A stretch of DNA of 45,777 nt, taken from assembly GCA_018819285.1 (NCBI GenBank), contig JAHJQM010000042.1, positions 1 through 45,777 on the forward strand, in the 5' to 3' direction. How positions within the stretch are numbered: position 1 is the stretch's first letter; the number at the start of each line of letters is the position of its first letter. Shown here piece after piece: positions 1 to 8,720 of the stretch. The stretch comes from Candidatus Omnitrophota bacterium. Lineage in GTDB: Bacteria; Omnitrophota; Gorgyraeia; Gorgyraeales; Gorgyraeaceae. Under the pieces are notes generated by a model, which was not told the DNA's origin, ran no database searches, and saw nothing but the letters and a program-made list of their open reading frames with translations. The translations under genes and the position numbers were made by a program.

Positions 1-15
1 ATTGTTCTGCTCCAT
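1..15 (-). CDS. Start of a CDS running off the left edge
   Basis: An ATG at 15-13 on the minus strand is preceded, five bases upstream, by a strong Shine-Dalgarno-like AGAGGAG. Only the first five codons (Met-Glu-Gln-Asn-Asn) fall inside the window, so nothing can be said about function. It would be the next gene downstream of the metallopeptidase-like gene. The 109 bases between the two genes (16-124) show no other feature I can support. Confidence 0.35.
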
Positions 16-124
16 AGGCTCTCCTCTGTTTTTTGTTGGTTTTGCCACTTACAAAATAACAGATTTCAAGAGCTATGGGGCATTTTTATTAGATTATTTT
101 TCGCACTTACGATTACAATCTACT

Positions 125-721
125 TTAATCTTTTAAGTGAACATCCACATAAACAGCCAGCATTTCCTGGACCTTCCTGGGAGGCAAAATAACAAAATAA
201 TGATCTATTATGCAATGAGCCATTTCATGGCTAAGTATATTCTCATTTAGCTGAGTTTCAATAGTATAAATAGTATTTGTCTTGTATATATAAAAAGAAA
301 TTGCCTTATTCGGCTCATTAAAAAACTCCTCATATACCTTATCCAGGTCCTTCTGGGTCTTATATACATTAATAGCCACATGGATTTTGGCAGGATACAT
401 ATCCAGTATCTCCTCTGCCTTGTTAAATATAGCGTCTAATTTATCAGACAATATATCTTCCATGGAAAGGCCTGAAGATTCTCCGTATTTACGCGGGCTG
501 TAAAAATTTGAAAAACCTAGTCTTATACGCCTGTTCATCTTTTTCAAGTCCACGTCATTATCATAAAAAACAGTACAGAACTTTGAAGAGAAAACACTTC
601 TATTTTCTTCCTGGGAATAAACACTTTTTGCAGAAATAAATAAACATATTACAGCTATTAAAATTAAATGTTTTTTAAGTTTCATCTTGAGATCTTTTGT
701 CGCAGAGTTTACACGAAGCAA
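125..721 (-). CDS. Small secreted zinc-metallopeptidase-like protein
   Basis: This 198-residue protein has a hydrophobic signal-peptide-like stretch at about residues 17-36 ending SVYSQ, so it is probably exported. Near the C-terminus it has HEMAH at 165-169, an HExxH zinc-binding motif, followed by a glutamate at 186 in QEMLA. That spacing fits a gluzincin-type third ligand. The substrate is unknown and the domain is short for this class, so an inactive or specialised peptidase is possible. The TTG start at 721 is chosen because GAGGAG lies five bases upstream. An ATG at 685 would give a shorter signal peptide but has no clear ribosome binding site. The gene follows the HAMP protein by about 50 bases. 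Peptidase activity is inferred from the motif alone. Confidence 0.55.
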   Translation of the reverse strand: MLRVNSATKDLKMKLKKHLILIAVICLFISAKSVYSQEENRSVFSSKFCTVFYDNDVDLKKMNRRIRLGFSNFYSPRKYGESSGLSMEDILSDKLDAIFNKAEEILDMYPAKIHVAINVYKTQKDLDKVYEEFFNEPNKAISFYIYKTNTIYTIETQLNENILSHEMAHCIIDHYFVILPPRKVQEMLAVYVDVHLKD

Positions 722-770
722 ATGGGCTCCTCAGGATAAGCAGTCAGAGTTATTAAAAATTCCCTACTGC

Positions 771-1364
771 TCATTTAATTTTAAAATACCCCAGCGCCCT
801 TGACAGATTTTGCTTATCTTTTTTTAGCTCGCTTACTATTCTCTTTATGTCCTCTTTTAAAAGGATTTCCCTGCTTGAACTGTCTGAAAGTTGGCCTATA
901 AGTTTATCCAATTTTTCTGAAACCTCATTTACCTCTACGAGTCCCAGCTTAAGATCTTGAGTCATCTTGTTCAAGGAGCCAGCCATATTCTGAAACTGAT
1001 CTTTCTTTCTGATCTTTAAATCAGAATAAAGCCTGCCAGATCCTATTTCATTTATGTATTTCTCAAACCTGTACATTGGTCCCGCTATCCTGTGAGTCAT
1101 AAGCATCACGACTACGCTTGCTGCCATGGCTGTAAATATTGCCACTATTAGCCCACCGAATAAAAGCCCTGGGAAAAGATAATCAGCAGTACTCTTAATC
1201 ACAAGCCTGGAATTTTCAAAAGATGTTGTTAAAGTATGTTTGGAAAACAGGTACAGTATTATGCCAAACACAGCTGATCCTATTATTACAAGGCCGCAGA
1301 ATTTTAAAATAAACTCTGACTGAAATACCTTGTTTATAAAATAATGTTTCCTTTTATATCCCAT
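771..1364 (-). CDS. Two-TM HAMP-domain membrane protein without an output domain
   Basis: This 197-residue protein has transmembrane segments at about residues 19-40 and 63-90. A HAMP-like segment beginning RIAGPMYRFEKY follows (about 91-140), and then a coiled-coil tail. HAMP domains pass conformational signals between a membrane sensor and an output domain. Here there is almost no extracytoplasmic loop (about 20 residues) and no kinase, cyclase or methyl-accepting output domain. It may therefore act by dimerising with another protein. The start at 1364 is chosen over an upstream one at 1394 because GGGAGGG lies about six bases before it. A perfect hairpin abuts that ribosome binding site. 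No specific function is recognised. Confidence 0.6.
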   Translation of the reverse strand: MGYKRKHYFINKVFQSEFILKFCGLVIIGSAVFGIILYLFSKHTLTTSFENSRLVIKSTADYLFPGLLFGGLIVAIFTAMAASVVVMLMTHRIAGPMYRFEKYINEIGSGRLYSDLKIRKKDQFQNMAGSLNKMTQDLKLGLVEVNEVSEKLDKLIGQLSDSSSREILLKEDIKRIVSELKKDKQNLSRALGYFKIK

Positions 1365-1377
1365 ATATATACCCTCC

Positions 1378-1400
1378 CAAATTTTGTGAAACAAAATTTG
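1378..1400 (-). promoter_or_regulatory. Perfect hairpin abutting the ribosome binding site of the HAMP gene
   Basis: Ten-base arms (CAAATTTTGT at 1378-1387 and ACAAAATTTG at 1391-1400) flank a three-base loop. On the minus-strand transcript the stem ends exactly at the GGGAGGG ribosome binding site of the HAMP gene. No T-tract follows it, so it is not a standard terminator. It could modulate translation or protect a processed 5' end. Confidence 0.45.
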
Positions 1401-1423
1401 ATCCCGAGCCGCCCTTTTTATTA

Positions 1424-2008
1424 CTATTTTACAGCGAGGGACTCCAAAACTTTCTCATCAACCCTTATATAAGAACTATTTTTCAGCTCATCTATCCATG
1501 CATTCATTGCATCAGTTTCTTTTTTCTGCCTTATTATATTCATTATCTCATTTTTAACCTTTAAAAAAGGCAGTTTTTCCCCTGAATCCTTGTAATATTC
1601 TTCTATCTCATTATCATAAACATGGGTCAGGCTTGAGATCTCTTTTGACTTCCTCTCTATAAGTATTCTTAGTAGCGCTTGTTCCCAGTAATTTTCAATG
1701 CTTTTCATAAAATCCTTTTCCCTATCTATACCCTGGCGTTGCGCCTCCTGCAAAAGCACCTCTTTTTCTATGAGACCTCTTAGATATCTTTTCCTTCCAT
1801 TCTCTGTTTCAAGAAGCTCTGCTTCATCATACGGTGTATTTTTAAACTCATAACGCAAGTCTTCTTCTGTCATCTTGTATTTATTTATCTGCGCAACTAC
1901 TTTATTACCAGGATCAGTCTTTTCTGCTGAACACCCTGCAAGAAAAATAAGACATGCTATCCCAGCTAGTAACCTTCCATAATCTTCCATACCCTTCCGT
2001 AATATCAT
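1424..2008 (-). CDS. SurA-N-like lipoprotein (EpsD/SurA N-terminal-type chaperone domain)
   Basis: This 194-residue protein has a type II signal peptide ending in the lipobox LAGC, with Cys26 as the lipidation site. The mature part resembles the helical N-terminal domain of SurA/PrsA-type peptidyl-prolyl isomerases. It shows KVVAQINKYKMTEEDL, then RGLIEKEVLLQEAQRQGI, then long helices. No parvulin (rotamase) domain follows, so it would be a binding-only chaperone. EpsD-type proteins of this fold occur in exosortase-linked EPS loci, which suits the neighbourhood, although no exosortase is visible. The start at 2008 is fixed by AAGGAGG five bases upstream. The gene has its own predicted promoter in the 97-base gap after asnB. 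Confidence 0.6.
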   Translation of the reverse strand: MILRKGMEDYGRLLAGIACLIFLAGCSAEKTDPGNKVVAQINKYKMTEEDLRYEFKNTPYDEAELLETENGRKRYLRGLIEKEVLLQEAQRQGIDREKDFMKSIENYWEQALLRILIERKSKEISSLTHVYDNEIEEYYKDSGEKLPFLKVKNEIMNIIRQKKETDAMNAWIDELKNSSYIRVDEKVLESLAVK

Positions 2009-2054
2009 TGCAACCTCCTTGTTAACAGCCAACATGCTTCCTGCTGATAACAGT

Positions 2055-2083
2055 ATTATATCAAATACTATTTTTAATAACAA
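2055..2083 (-). promoter_or_regulatory. Sigma70-type promoter for the SurA-N-like lipoprotein gene
   Basis: On the minus strand TTGTTA (2083-2078) and a consensus TATAAT (2060-2055) are separated by 17 bases. The -10 box lies inside a short inverted repeat with arms AGTATT (2052-2057) and AATACT (2064-2069), which could be an operator. The predicted start leaves a leader of roughly 40 bases before the ATG at 2008. This gap also separates the lipoprotein gene from the end of the EPS operon. Confidence 0.5.
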
Positions 2084-2105
2084 TCACCATCCAAAGATAA
2101 ATATA

Positions 2106-3998
2106 CTACGGCAGGATAATTTTTTCATTTTCAAAAAAATTTTTATACCATAGCTCAAATGACAAAAGAGCAAAAATCTGCCTCTGAAAATTTCTTTTTC
2201 TACTCCGATGATCTTCTATCATTTTATTTATATAAGGAAGAATGAAATATTTATTGCAGGCTGAATTTTTAGCATTCAGAATGTCTATGGCAGCGTCGGC
2301 TAAATCTGATTGCAGCCATTTGTCCATAGGCGTTTCAAACCCCCTTTTCTTTCTATAGATTAATTCTGCTGGCAGCCATTTTTCTAATGCCCTTTTGTGA
2401 ATATATTTCACAATTCCAGCCTTTAGCTTAAACTCCGAGGGCAAGGACTCTAAAAACCTGGCCAATTCTAGGTCCAAAAATGGCACCCTCATTTCTAAAG
2501 AATTTGCCATTGTCATTTTGTCATTAAATAACAAAAGATTATCAGACAGGCTCATTCTTGCGTCAATAAACATCATTTTAGACAATGAATCCTTTAGATT
2601 TGAAGCCTGCGAATATAATCTATCTATTAATCTTTCATCTGCATTTGTCATCTGCTTTTTTATATCGCCGTTGACCATCTGCATTTTTTGCTCGGGAGTA
2701 AATATCGTATAGATGGCTAAAAATCTTTGAAGCTCTGTGGGAAACTTGCTCGCATAGACAGCCCTTCTTAACCGTTCATTTCTCGGTAATAATGCCGCAA
2801 TGCTAGCAAGCGGCAATATCCGCAATAAATTATAAAATTTAGCTATATAATTTTCTCCTACATACTTGGGATATCCGGCCAACAGCTCATCTGCCCCCTG
2901 GCCTGTCAATACGACCTTTAAATGCTGCGCGGCAAGTTTAGAAACGCAATGCAATGCCGAAACAGTAGTCTCGGCGATAGGTTCCTCCATATAATAAAAT
3001 GACTTAAAGAAAAAATCCATGTACTCTTTCTGCGTCAATTCAATGCTGTAGTGCTCGGAGCCGATCATTTCCGCTGATCGCCGCGCTAACGCCAATTCAT
3101 TAAAATCTCCGCTGCCTGAAAAACCGATAGAAAAAGTCCTGGTCTTTTCTTTTGAGTTTTTCTGCATTAAATAACCTATAGCCGCGGAGTCTACCCCGCC
3201 GCTTAATAATAACCCCACAGGAACATCGCTTATCATCTGGCGCTTAACCGCCTGTTCAAGCAATCGCCTGTATTCTTCTATGGCTTCTCTTTCAGAAATA
3301 TTGCTGTCAGTGGCAGGGATATAATTACAATAAGGGCTAATCTTAGCAGCGCCCCCGGCTGTTATTTTCAAGCAATAACCAGGCAGCAGTTTCCTGATGC
3401 CTTTAAATAAAGTTTGCGGGGAGGGATTGTATCTAAAAGTAAGAAAACTATTAAAGGCTTCATGATCCATCTCTTTTTTAACATGAGGGTGCTGCAAAAT
3501 CACCTTTATCTCCGACCCGAAAACTAAAGCCCCGTTCATATCAATATAATAAAGAGGCTTAACGCCAAAATAATCCCGCGTTAATATAAGGCAATGCTTA
3601 CGGATGTCATAAATCCCGAAACTAAATATGCCGTTTAACCGCTTAAACCCCTCTTCCCCATATTCCTGATACATATAAATAATAACTTCTGTATCAGATC
3701 TTGTATTGAAATGATGTCCTTTTTTTTGGAGATCTTCCTTTAGTTCCTGGAAATTATATATCTCGCCGTTAAAAACAATCCATATACTTTTATCGTGATT
3801 CGACATTGGCTGCTGGCCTGTTTTTATGTCAATTATGCTAAGTCGCCTGTGCCCCAGCCCCAGGCTTTCTTCCTGGTTAATATAGAATCCGTCTTCATCA
3901 GGGCCACGGTGCGATATAACACTGCGCATCCTTGATAGAACGCCTGGATCTATCTTTTCCTTCGATTTATAATTAAATACGCCCGCTATACCGCACAT
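2106..3998 (-). CDS. asnB: Asparagine synthetase-type glutamine amidotransferase (AsnB family)
   Basis: This 630-residue cytoplasmic enzyme begins MCGIAG, and Cys2 becomes the N-terminal nucleophile of the class II glutamine amidotransferase domain (about 1-200, with NGEIYN and RSDTEV). The synthetase domain has the PP-loop SGGVDS at 266-271, then TGQGADEL and RVPFLD. The usual glutamate of the GEGADE motif is Gln here. At the end of an EPS operon such paralogs, as in exosortase-associated sets, probably amidate a sugar acid or another polymer precursor rather than make free asparagine. Amidation of uronate carboxyls would fit the AlgD-like gene nearby, but that is inference. The start at 3998 is preceded by GAAGGAG. 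The gene follows the phosphoglycosyl transferase by 11 bases. Confidence 0.9.
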   Translation of the reverse strand: MCGIAGVFNYKSKEKIDPGVLSRMRSVISHRGPDEDGFYINQEESLGLGHRRLSIIDIKTGQQPMSNHDKSIWIVFNGEIYNFQELKEDLQKKGHHFNTRSDTEVIIYMYQEYGEEGFKRLNGIFSFGIYDIRKHCLILTRDYFGVKPLYYIDMNGALVFGSEIKVILQHPHVKKEMDHEAFNSFLTFRYNPSPQTLFKGIRKLLPGYCLKITAGGAAKISPYCNYIPATDSNISEREAIEEYRRLLEQAVKRQMISDVPVGLLLSGGVDSAAIGYLMQKNSKEKTRTFSIGFSGSGDFNELALARRSAEMIGSEHYSIELTQKEYMDFFFKSFYYMEEPIAETTVSALHCVSKLAAQHLKVVLTGQGADELLAGYPKYVGENYIAKFYNLLRILPLASIAALLPRNERLRRAVYASKFPTELQRFLAIYTIFTPEQKMQMVNGDIKKQMTNADERLIDRLYSQASNLKDSLSKMMFIDARMSLSDNLLLFNDKMTMANSLEMRVPFLDLELARFLESLPSEFKLKAGIVKYIHKRALEKWLPAELIYRKKRGFETPMDKWLQSDLADAAIDILNAKNSACNKYFILPYINKMIEDHRSRKRNFQRQIFALLSFELWYKNFFENEKIILP

Positions 3999-4009
3999 GC
4001 AGTCTCCTT

Positions 4010-5458
4010 CTACCTCGCCCCTACTGAAAAAAGCACAGCAGGTATTGTCTTTAATAAAATCTTGAAATCCAACCCTAATGACCATGTATCTGTATACTCG
4101 AGGTCCATTTTCATCCATTTATCAAAATCTACATTATTCCTGCCATTAGCCTGCCATAAACACGTAAGCCCGGGTTTCATGCTCAATCTTCTCCTTTGCC
4201 ATATCTCATATTTTTCCACTTCTGAAGGCAGCGGCGGCCTTGGCCCTACAATAGACATCTCGCCTTTTAGAACGTTAAATAATTGAGGCAGTTCGTCTAA
4301 GCTGGACCTTCGTAAAAAAGCCCCAAACCTCGTGACCCTCGGATCGTTATGCATCTTAAACGCGAATCCGTTCATGCTGTTAAACTTCTCCAGATCAGCC
4401 CTTTTAGCCTCCGCGTCTTCCACCATTGTCCTGAATTTATACATAATAAACCTTCTGCCGTTCAATCCGCTCCTTGTCTGCTTGAATATAGCCGGGCCGC
4501 GCGACATAGACCTTATCATAATAATAAGCGCCAGGAACATGGGCAATGACAATATTATGCCTGTCACCGAAGCTATTACATCAAATATCCTCTTCAATAA
4601 CAATTGCCATTCCGCTCCGACCGTTGTTTGAAAACTCAATAGCGGCATGCCCTCTATCTCTGTCGAAACAGAGCGCGCTATATCCAGATTAAAAAAATCA
4701 GCCGCTATACTTGTCCTGATACCCCTGGCCTCGCATGCCAAGAGGCTTCCCTCTATTATTGAAAGCCATGACCTAGGCACGATAAACATGACCTCGTCAA
4801 CAACCTTCTCGTCAAGTATTTTAGGTATGTCATCTAGAACGCCTATGACCTTTTCTTCAAATATCACCTTGTTCAGCATAGTCTTGTCTACGTCTATTAA
4901 ACCCAATACCCTGAAACCCCATTCATTATGCTTATGGACCAGCTTTATGAAATTTTCCGCCCTCTTGCCTGTTCCCACTAACAATATGTTTTTGGAATTA
5001 TACCCTTTCTTTCTAATGCGCCTCAAAATAGATACAATTGAAAAGCGCTCTATTATCAATAACAGGCAGGTTATAGCAAAAAATAACATTATAAAACTTC
5101 TGCTGACAAAATTTAATTTTAAAATAAAACCTGTCGTAGCCATTACTATCACCGTAAAAAAACCGCTCTTTACAATGCCCCATATTATTTCGAAAAAGTT
5201 TTTTCTTCTAAATGATTCGTATAGCCCGGACGCGCTAAGTGAAGCCCACCACGCAAATAACACAAGAGGCAGCATGTTAAAATACTTCAAAGGATTATAC
5301 AATTCGTCCAGCACCTGCATGCCTGGAAACAAGTCTAGTCTGTAGAAAAGATGGGGATGTTGCCTTAAAATAAGCGCGGCAAAAAACGAGGCCATCACCA
5401 CCAGCATATCCAGCGCCATCAGTAATTTTCTAAAAAGCTGTTCTCTCTCTCTAATCAT
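4010..5458 (-). CDS. Polyprenyl-phosphate sugar-1-phosphate transferase (WcaJ/PssY-type, initiating enzyme)
   Basis: This 482-residue integral membrane protein transfers a sugar-1-phosphate from a nucleotide sugar to undecaprenyl phosphate, the first step of repeat-unit assembly. It has four or five N-terminal membrane segments, then a CoA-binding-like Rossmann region (about 150-270 with NILLVGTGKRAENF). The C-terminal bacterial sugar transferase domain (about 285-482) has KRIFDVIASVTG, FIMYKFRTM, RRSSLDELPQLFNVLKGE and SIVGPRP. The length matches the long polyisoprenyl transferase class. The ribosome binding site AAGGAG overlaps the last codons of the GH5 gene upstream, so the two are translated together. 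The sugar donor cannot be told from sequence. Confidence 0.9.
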   Translation of the reverse strand: MIREREQLFRKLLMALDMLVVMASFFAALILRQHPHLFYRLDLFPGMQVLDELYNPLKYFNMLPLVLFAWWASLSASGLYESFRRKNFFEIIWGIVKSGFFTVIVMATTGFILKLNFVSRSFIMLFFAITCLLLIIERFSIVSILRRIRKKGYNSKNILLVGTGKRAENFIKLVHKHNEWGFRVLGLIDVDKTMLNKVIFEEKVIGVLDDIPKILDEKVVDEVMFIVPRSWLSIIEGSLLACEARGIRTSIAADFFNLDIARSVSTEIEGMPLLSFQTTVGAEWQLLLKRIFDVIASVTGIILSLPMFLALIIMIRSMSRGPAIFKQTRSGLNGRRFIMYKFRTMVEDAEAKRADLEKFNSMNGFAFKMHNDPRVTRFGAFLRRSSLDELPQLFNVLKGEMSIVGPRPPLPSEVEKYEIWQRRRLSMKPGLTCLWQANGRNNVDFDKWMKMDLEYTDTWSLGLDFKILLKTIPAVLFSVGAR

Positions 5459-5464
5459 AGGTCA

Positions 5465-7555
5465 TTACTCCTTTATTATTTCGTAATATATGGTTTTGTA
5501 TCTTGCGGATATGCTAAATGAAAGACTTCCAGGCCCTCTATCTATAGAAATCTGAGACTCCCTCATGCCTTTTTTATTGAGGCTAAAGACCTTGACGCCT
5601 TTTCCTATATGGTTCCCTTTGACTGTAACCTCGCCTTCTATGGGCTCGACTAAAATCGGACCTGCACCTTTATTCAAGACATATACGTCCCTTGTAAGGT
5701 CATCTGGTTTTTTTGTCAGATGAGGGGCAAGTCTTTGACCTTTGTTCCTTGCCCTGCCAACCACCGTAAGCAAAAGATGTTTTGAATCACAGATATCTTT
5801 ATTGTCTAAAGATGTTATTGTAAATGTAGCAAAATTTGACTTGGTTGAAAATTTTACTCCGCTAAACTCTTGGGTTTCCACATTCCCTGTGAATCCGGAA
5901 AAAGAAAATGTCCTTGGCGTCTTTACTATAAAAACTCCGCTTTCAGCATCGTTCACCATCTCTCCCGTATCGGATATTGCCTTGTTCTTATCTTTAGTCA
6001 AATCTGCCGTATCTGGATACTTTATTTCTGAAGAACCTGGATCTGTACCATCTGATTCATAAAAACTTTTTTCTAACTTTGACACATATGCTATGCCGGC
6101 CAATCTTAATTTATCAGGATACGGATCAATCATATTGAAAAGCTTATCAATAGGATAAGATACCTTATATGTATTAAGTGCGGGTTTCACGTCTTCCCTT
6201 AAAAAAATCAAAGCGCCCAAAGGAAAAAGCCCCATCTTTGCAGGATCATTAAATACTACGGTACCATGATAAAGTTTATTTTCCAAATCATCCCACGACA
6301 AGCTCCATCCTCCCATATAGGAATATAAAAATAAAGCATCCCAATCATTTAAAGCTGCATATGACGCTATAGTCAATATGTCCGCAGCTCTCCAATCATT
6401 AGGCCAATTGCTTCCCCATTCCGTAGAAATAAAAGGCTTGTCTTCAACCTTTGCCGCGGCCATTGTATTTATTATTGTCTGTGGATTAAAATGGCTTTGC
6501 TTTACAAGCGGGCGATTATGGAGCCTGTCTAACTGATCGCAAAGATCCCAGTATGGATGCATATCTGTAAAATCCATATTAGCCTCGGCGCATAGTATCA
6601 GATTATCATACGGTATATTAGAAGCGCCTATAGGTACCTTGACTCCTATGGAACGCAAGTATTCATACATTTCTACCTGATACATATTCTGTAATTCAAA
6701 TAAAAATTGTCTATCTTTATGCCAATCTGTTTTGATGAAACGCGGCTCCATTCTTTTATCAATAATCCACTTTTCATAAATATTTTCCGCTTCTTTCTTA
6801 TAATAACTTTGAAATTGATCATATAGCCTTTTTTTGAATATTGTATTTTCATTTGTCATCTCTATCATAGCTATAGCAGGTTCATTCATATAGCTGTTTC
6901 CCGTGTATGGATTTACGTGAGACAAGAAATCTACCGCAAATTTTTTGCTTAATTCTATAATGCGCTTATTAAAAAATGAAATTCCGCCTGCTCCAGGTCC
7001 TATTTTGTAGAATTCAGGCACATTATCTCCCGCTTTAAATTTCCTTGCGCCAAGACCTAATACATCAAAACATACGTATATTCCGCTCTGTTTTAATTGA
7101 TAAATAAAATAATCCAATCTTTCCATCTGCGAATCCGAGAAATGCTGAGAATCATTGCGGCCAGAGTCTATTATTCCTCCTGGGGATTCGTTATCCAGGA
7201 AATGCATCCTGACTATATTGCAGCCGAGCTGAGCCAGTCTCTTCGCAATATCCTCTGCCTGGCTGTGATCTGGAAAGCATGCCCTGTCTGAATGGATATT
7301 CAGCCCCCAGAATCTTGCCCTTTCCCCGTCCTGAAAATAAAAATGCCCGTTCTTCACGGTTAAAAAACCATGCTTGCCAGCAGGCGCATCCAGCAGATAG
7401 CTAACGTCAACTATTGAACCTTTGCAATAGTTCCACGGTATGTAAAAAGGAAACCACTCCTTTTCTTCTTCCAGCGCCATACTCATAGGAAGAAAGCTGA
7501 ACAGCGCCAACAAAAACCCGGCTATTAATTTTTTAACACTTTTAGCTATACACAT
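5465..7555 (-). CDS. Secreted GH5-like (clan A) glycoside hydrolase
   Basis: This 696-residue protein has a signal peptide (about 1-27) and a TIM-barrel glycosidase domain of cellulase type. Landmarks are FWGLNIHSD (83-91) and NIVRMHFLD. The likely acid/base is Glu236 in MTNENT and the likely nucleophile is Glu379 in ISTEWG, consistent with clan A/GH5 retaining enzymes. Residues about 520-696 look like beta-sandwich ancillary domains. EPS operons often encode a periplasmic endoglycosidase that trims or releases the chain, and this enzyme's place between a glycosyltransferase and the initiating transferase suggests that role. It overlaps the upstream glycosyltransferase by 14 bases. The exact GH5 subfamily and substrate are unknown, and GH-like members of related clan A families remain possible. 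Confidence 0.75.
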   Translation of the reverse strand: MCIAKSVKKLIAGFLLALFSFLPMSMALEEEKEWFPFYIPWNYCKGSIVDVSYLLDAPAGKHGFLTVKNGHFYFQDGERARFWGLNIHSDRACFPDHSQAEDIAKRLAQLGCNIVRMHFLDNESPGGIIDSGRNDSQHFSDSQMERLDYFIYQLKQSGIYVCFDVLGLGARKFKAGDNVPEFYKIGPGAGGISFFNKRIIELSKKFAVDFLSHVNPYTGNSYMNEPAIAMIEMTNENTIFKKRLYDQFQSYYKKEAENIYEKWIIDKRMEPRFIKTDWHKDRQFLFELQNMYQVEMYEYLRSIGVKVPIGASNIPYDNLILCAEANMDFTDMHPYWDLCDQLDRLHNRPLVKQSHFNPQTIINTMAAAKVEDKPFISTEWGSNWPNDWRAADILTIASYAALNDWDALFLYSYMGGWSLSWDDLENKLYHGTVVFNDPAKMGLFPLGALIFLREDVKPALNTYKVSYPIDKLFNMIDPYPDKLRLAGIAYVSKLEKSFYESDGTDPGSSEIKYPDTADLTKDKNKAISDTGEMVNDAESGVFIVKTPRTFSFSGFTGNVETQEFSGVKFSTKSNFATFTITSLDNKDICDSKHLLLTVVGRARNKGQRLAPHLTKKPDDLTRDVYVLNKGAGPILVEPIEGEVTVKGNHIGKGVKVFSLNKKGMRESQISIDRGPGSLSFSISARYKTIYYEIIKE

Positions 7556-8720
7556 TTGCCAGTCTCTCTTTGTTATAATCCCAGGTTAATTCGCCTTTTA
7601 ACCTTTCGTAACCTATCTTTCCCATCCTACATCTCTGTTCCGGGTCTTTAAGCAATTCTGCTATTTTATCCGCGAAATCCTTGACATCGTTCGGCGCAGC
7701 GTACAATGCTGCGTCTCCGGCAGAATACCTGGATTCTTTAAGATCAAAAGACACTATAGGTTTTGCCATTGCCATATATTCCAATATCTTGTTCATAGTA
7801 GATTTGTCATTAAGTGGATTCTTTGGATCAGGCGCCACGCATACATCAGAAGCTGCAAGATAATTAAACAGCTCTTCATCAGACACCCTGCCTGTAAATA
7901 TAACCTCTGCGCCTAACCGCAAATCCTCTTTCAGATTCTTTAGATCATCCAAAGAATCTCCGCTGCCTATTATTCTAAATGTAACATCATGCCTGTCGTA
8001 TTGATTGATCAGCACATCTATTGCGCGCAAAAGAAAATCTACGCCGTCCTGAGGTGCCATCACCCCTAGATATGAGACAAGAAATTTTCTTCCTGCCTTT
8101 AACCCGTCTCCTGTAAAAGAACTGTTCTTAAATCTTTTCTTGTCAGGCCCTGTCCTGACTACAAAAATCTTATCAGGCCTTACCCTTCCTCTTGAAATGG
8201 CATTATCCCTATAAGAATTATTCGTGACAATTACCCTATCTGCTGTTTTGTATGTAAGGTATTCCAGAAATAAAAGCGTCCGGTAAAGAAAATCCTTCCT
8301 TTTTTCCTTGTACTTTGAAAGATATACTTCAGGACAAAGGTCGTGTTGGTCATAATAAAATTTTTTTCCGAACACCTTGTAAAAAATACCTATGATAAAG
8401 AACGTGTCGGGCGGATTGCAGGCGTGTATAATATCAAAGTCGTGCCTGACAAGCACATGCGCGCTCAATAAAAACGTCATAATCAAGCAATACGAAAACT
8501 CCAGCATATAACTCAGCGCGCCTTTTGTTGCAGGCGCAAGGGAATATCTATATATGTTAACCCCTTCTAATTTTTCAAAACTTTTTTCTCTCTTGAAACG
8601 TGGGCATATTACGCTTACCGTAAACCCGTTTTCCTTAAGCGCCTTCGCTTCTAGCCACACGCGCCTGTCAAACGGCACGGATAAATTTTCCACTAATATC
8701 AATACCTTTTTAAGCTTCAT
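7542..8720 (-). CDS. GT4 glycosyltransferase, WbuB-like
   Basis: This 392-residue cytoplasmic GT-B enzyme starts with the typical WbuB-type segment ILVENLSVPFDRRVWLEA. It ends with a GT4 donor-binding region (VSYLGVMAPQDGVDFL, FTGRVSDEELFNYLAASDV, NKILEYMAMAKPIVSFDL). It should add a sugar to the lipid-linked repeat unit. The start at 8720 is chosen because GGAG lies seven bases upstream and it overlaps the DUF362 gene by only 11 bases. A start further upstream would overlap more. Confidence 0.88.
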   Translation of the reverse strand: MKLKKVLILVENLSVPFDRRVWLEAKALKENGFTVSVICPRFKREKSFEKLEGVNIYRYSLAPATKGALSYMLEFSYCLIMTFLLSAHVLVRHDFDIIHACNPPDTFFIIGIFYKVFGKKFYYDQHDLCPEVYLSKYKEKRKDFLYRTLLFLEYLTYKTADRVIVTNNSYRDNAISRGRVRPDKIFVVRTGPDKKRFKNSSFTGDGLKAGRKFLVSYLGVMAPQDGVDFLLRAIDVLINQYDRHDVTFRIIGSGDSLDDLKNLKEDLRLGAEVIFTGRVSDEELFNYLAASDVCVAPDPKNPLNDKSTMNKILEYMAMAKPIVSFDLKESRYSAGDAALYAAPNDVKDFADKIAELLKDPEQRCRMGKIGYERLKGELTWDYNKERLANVYS

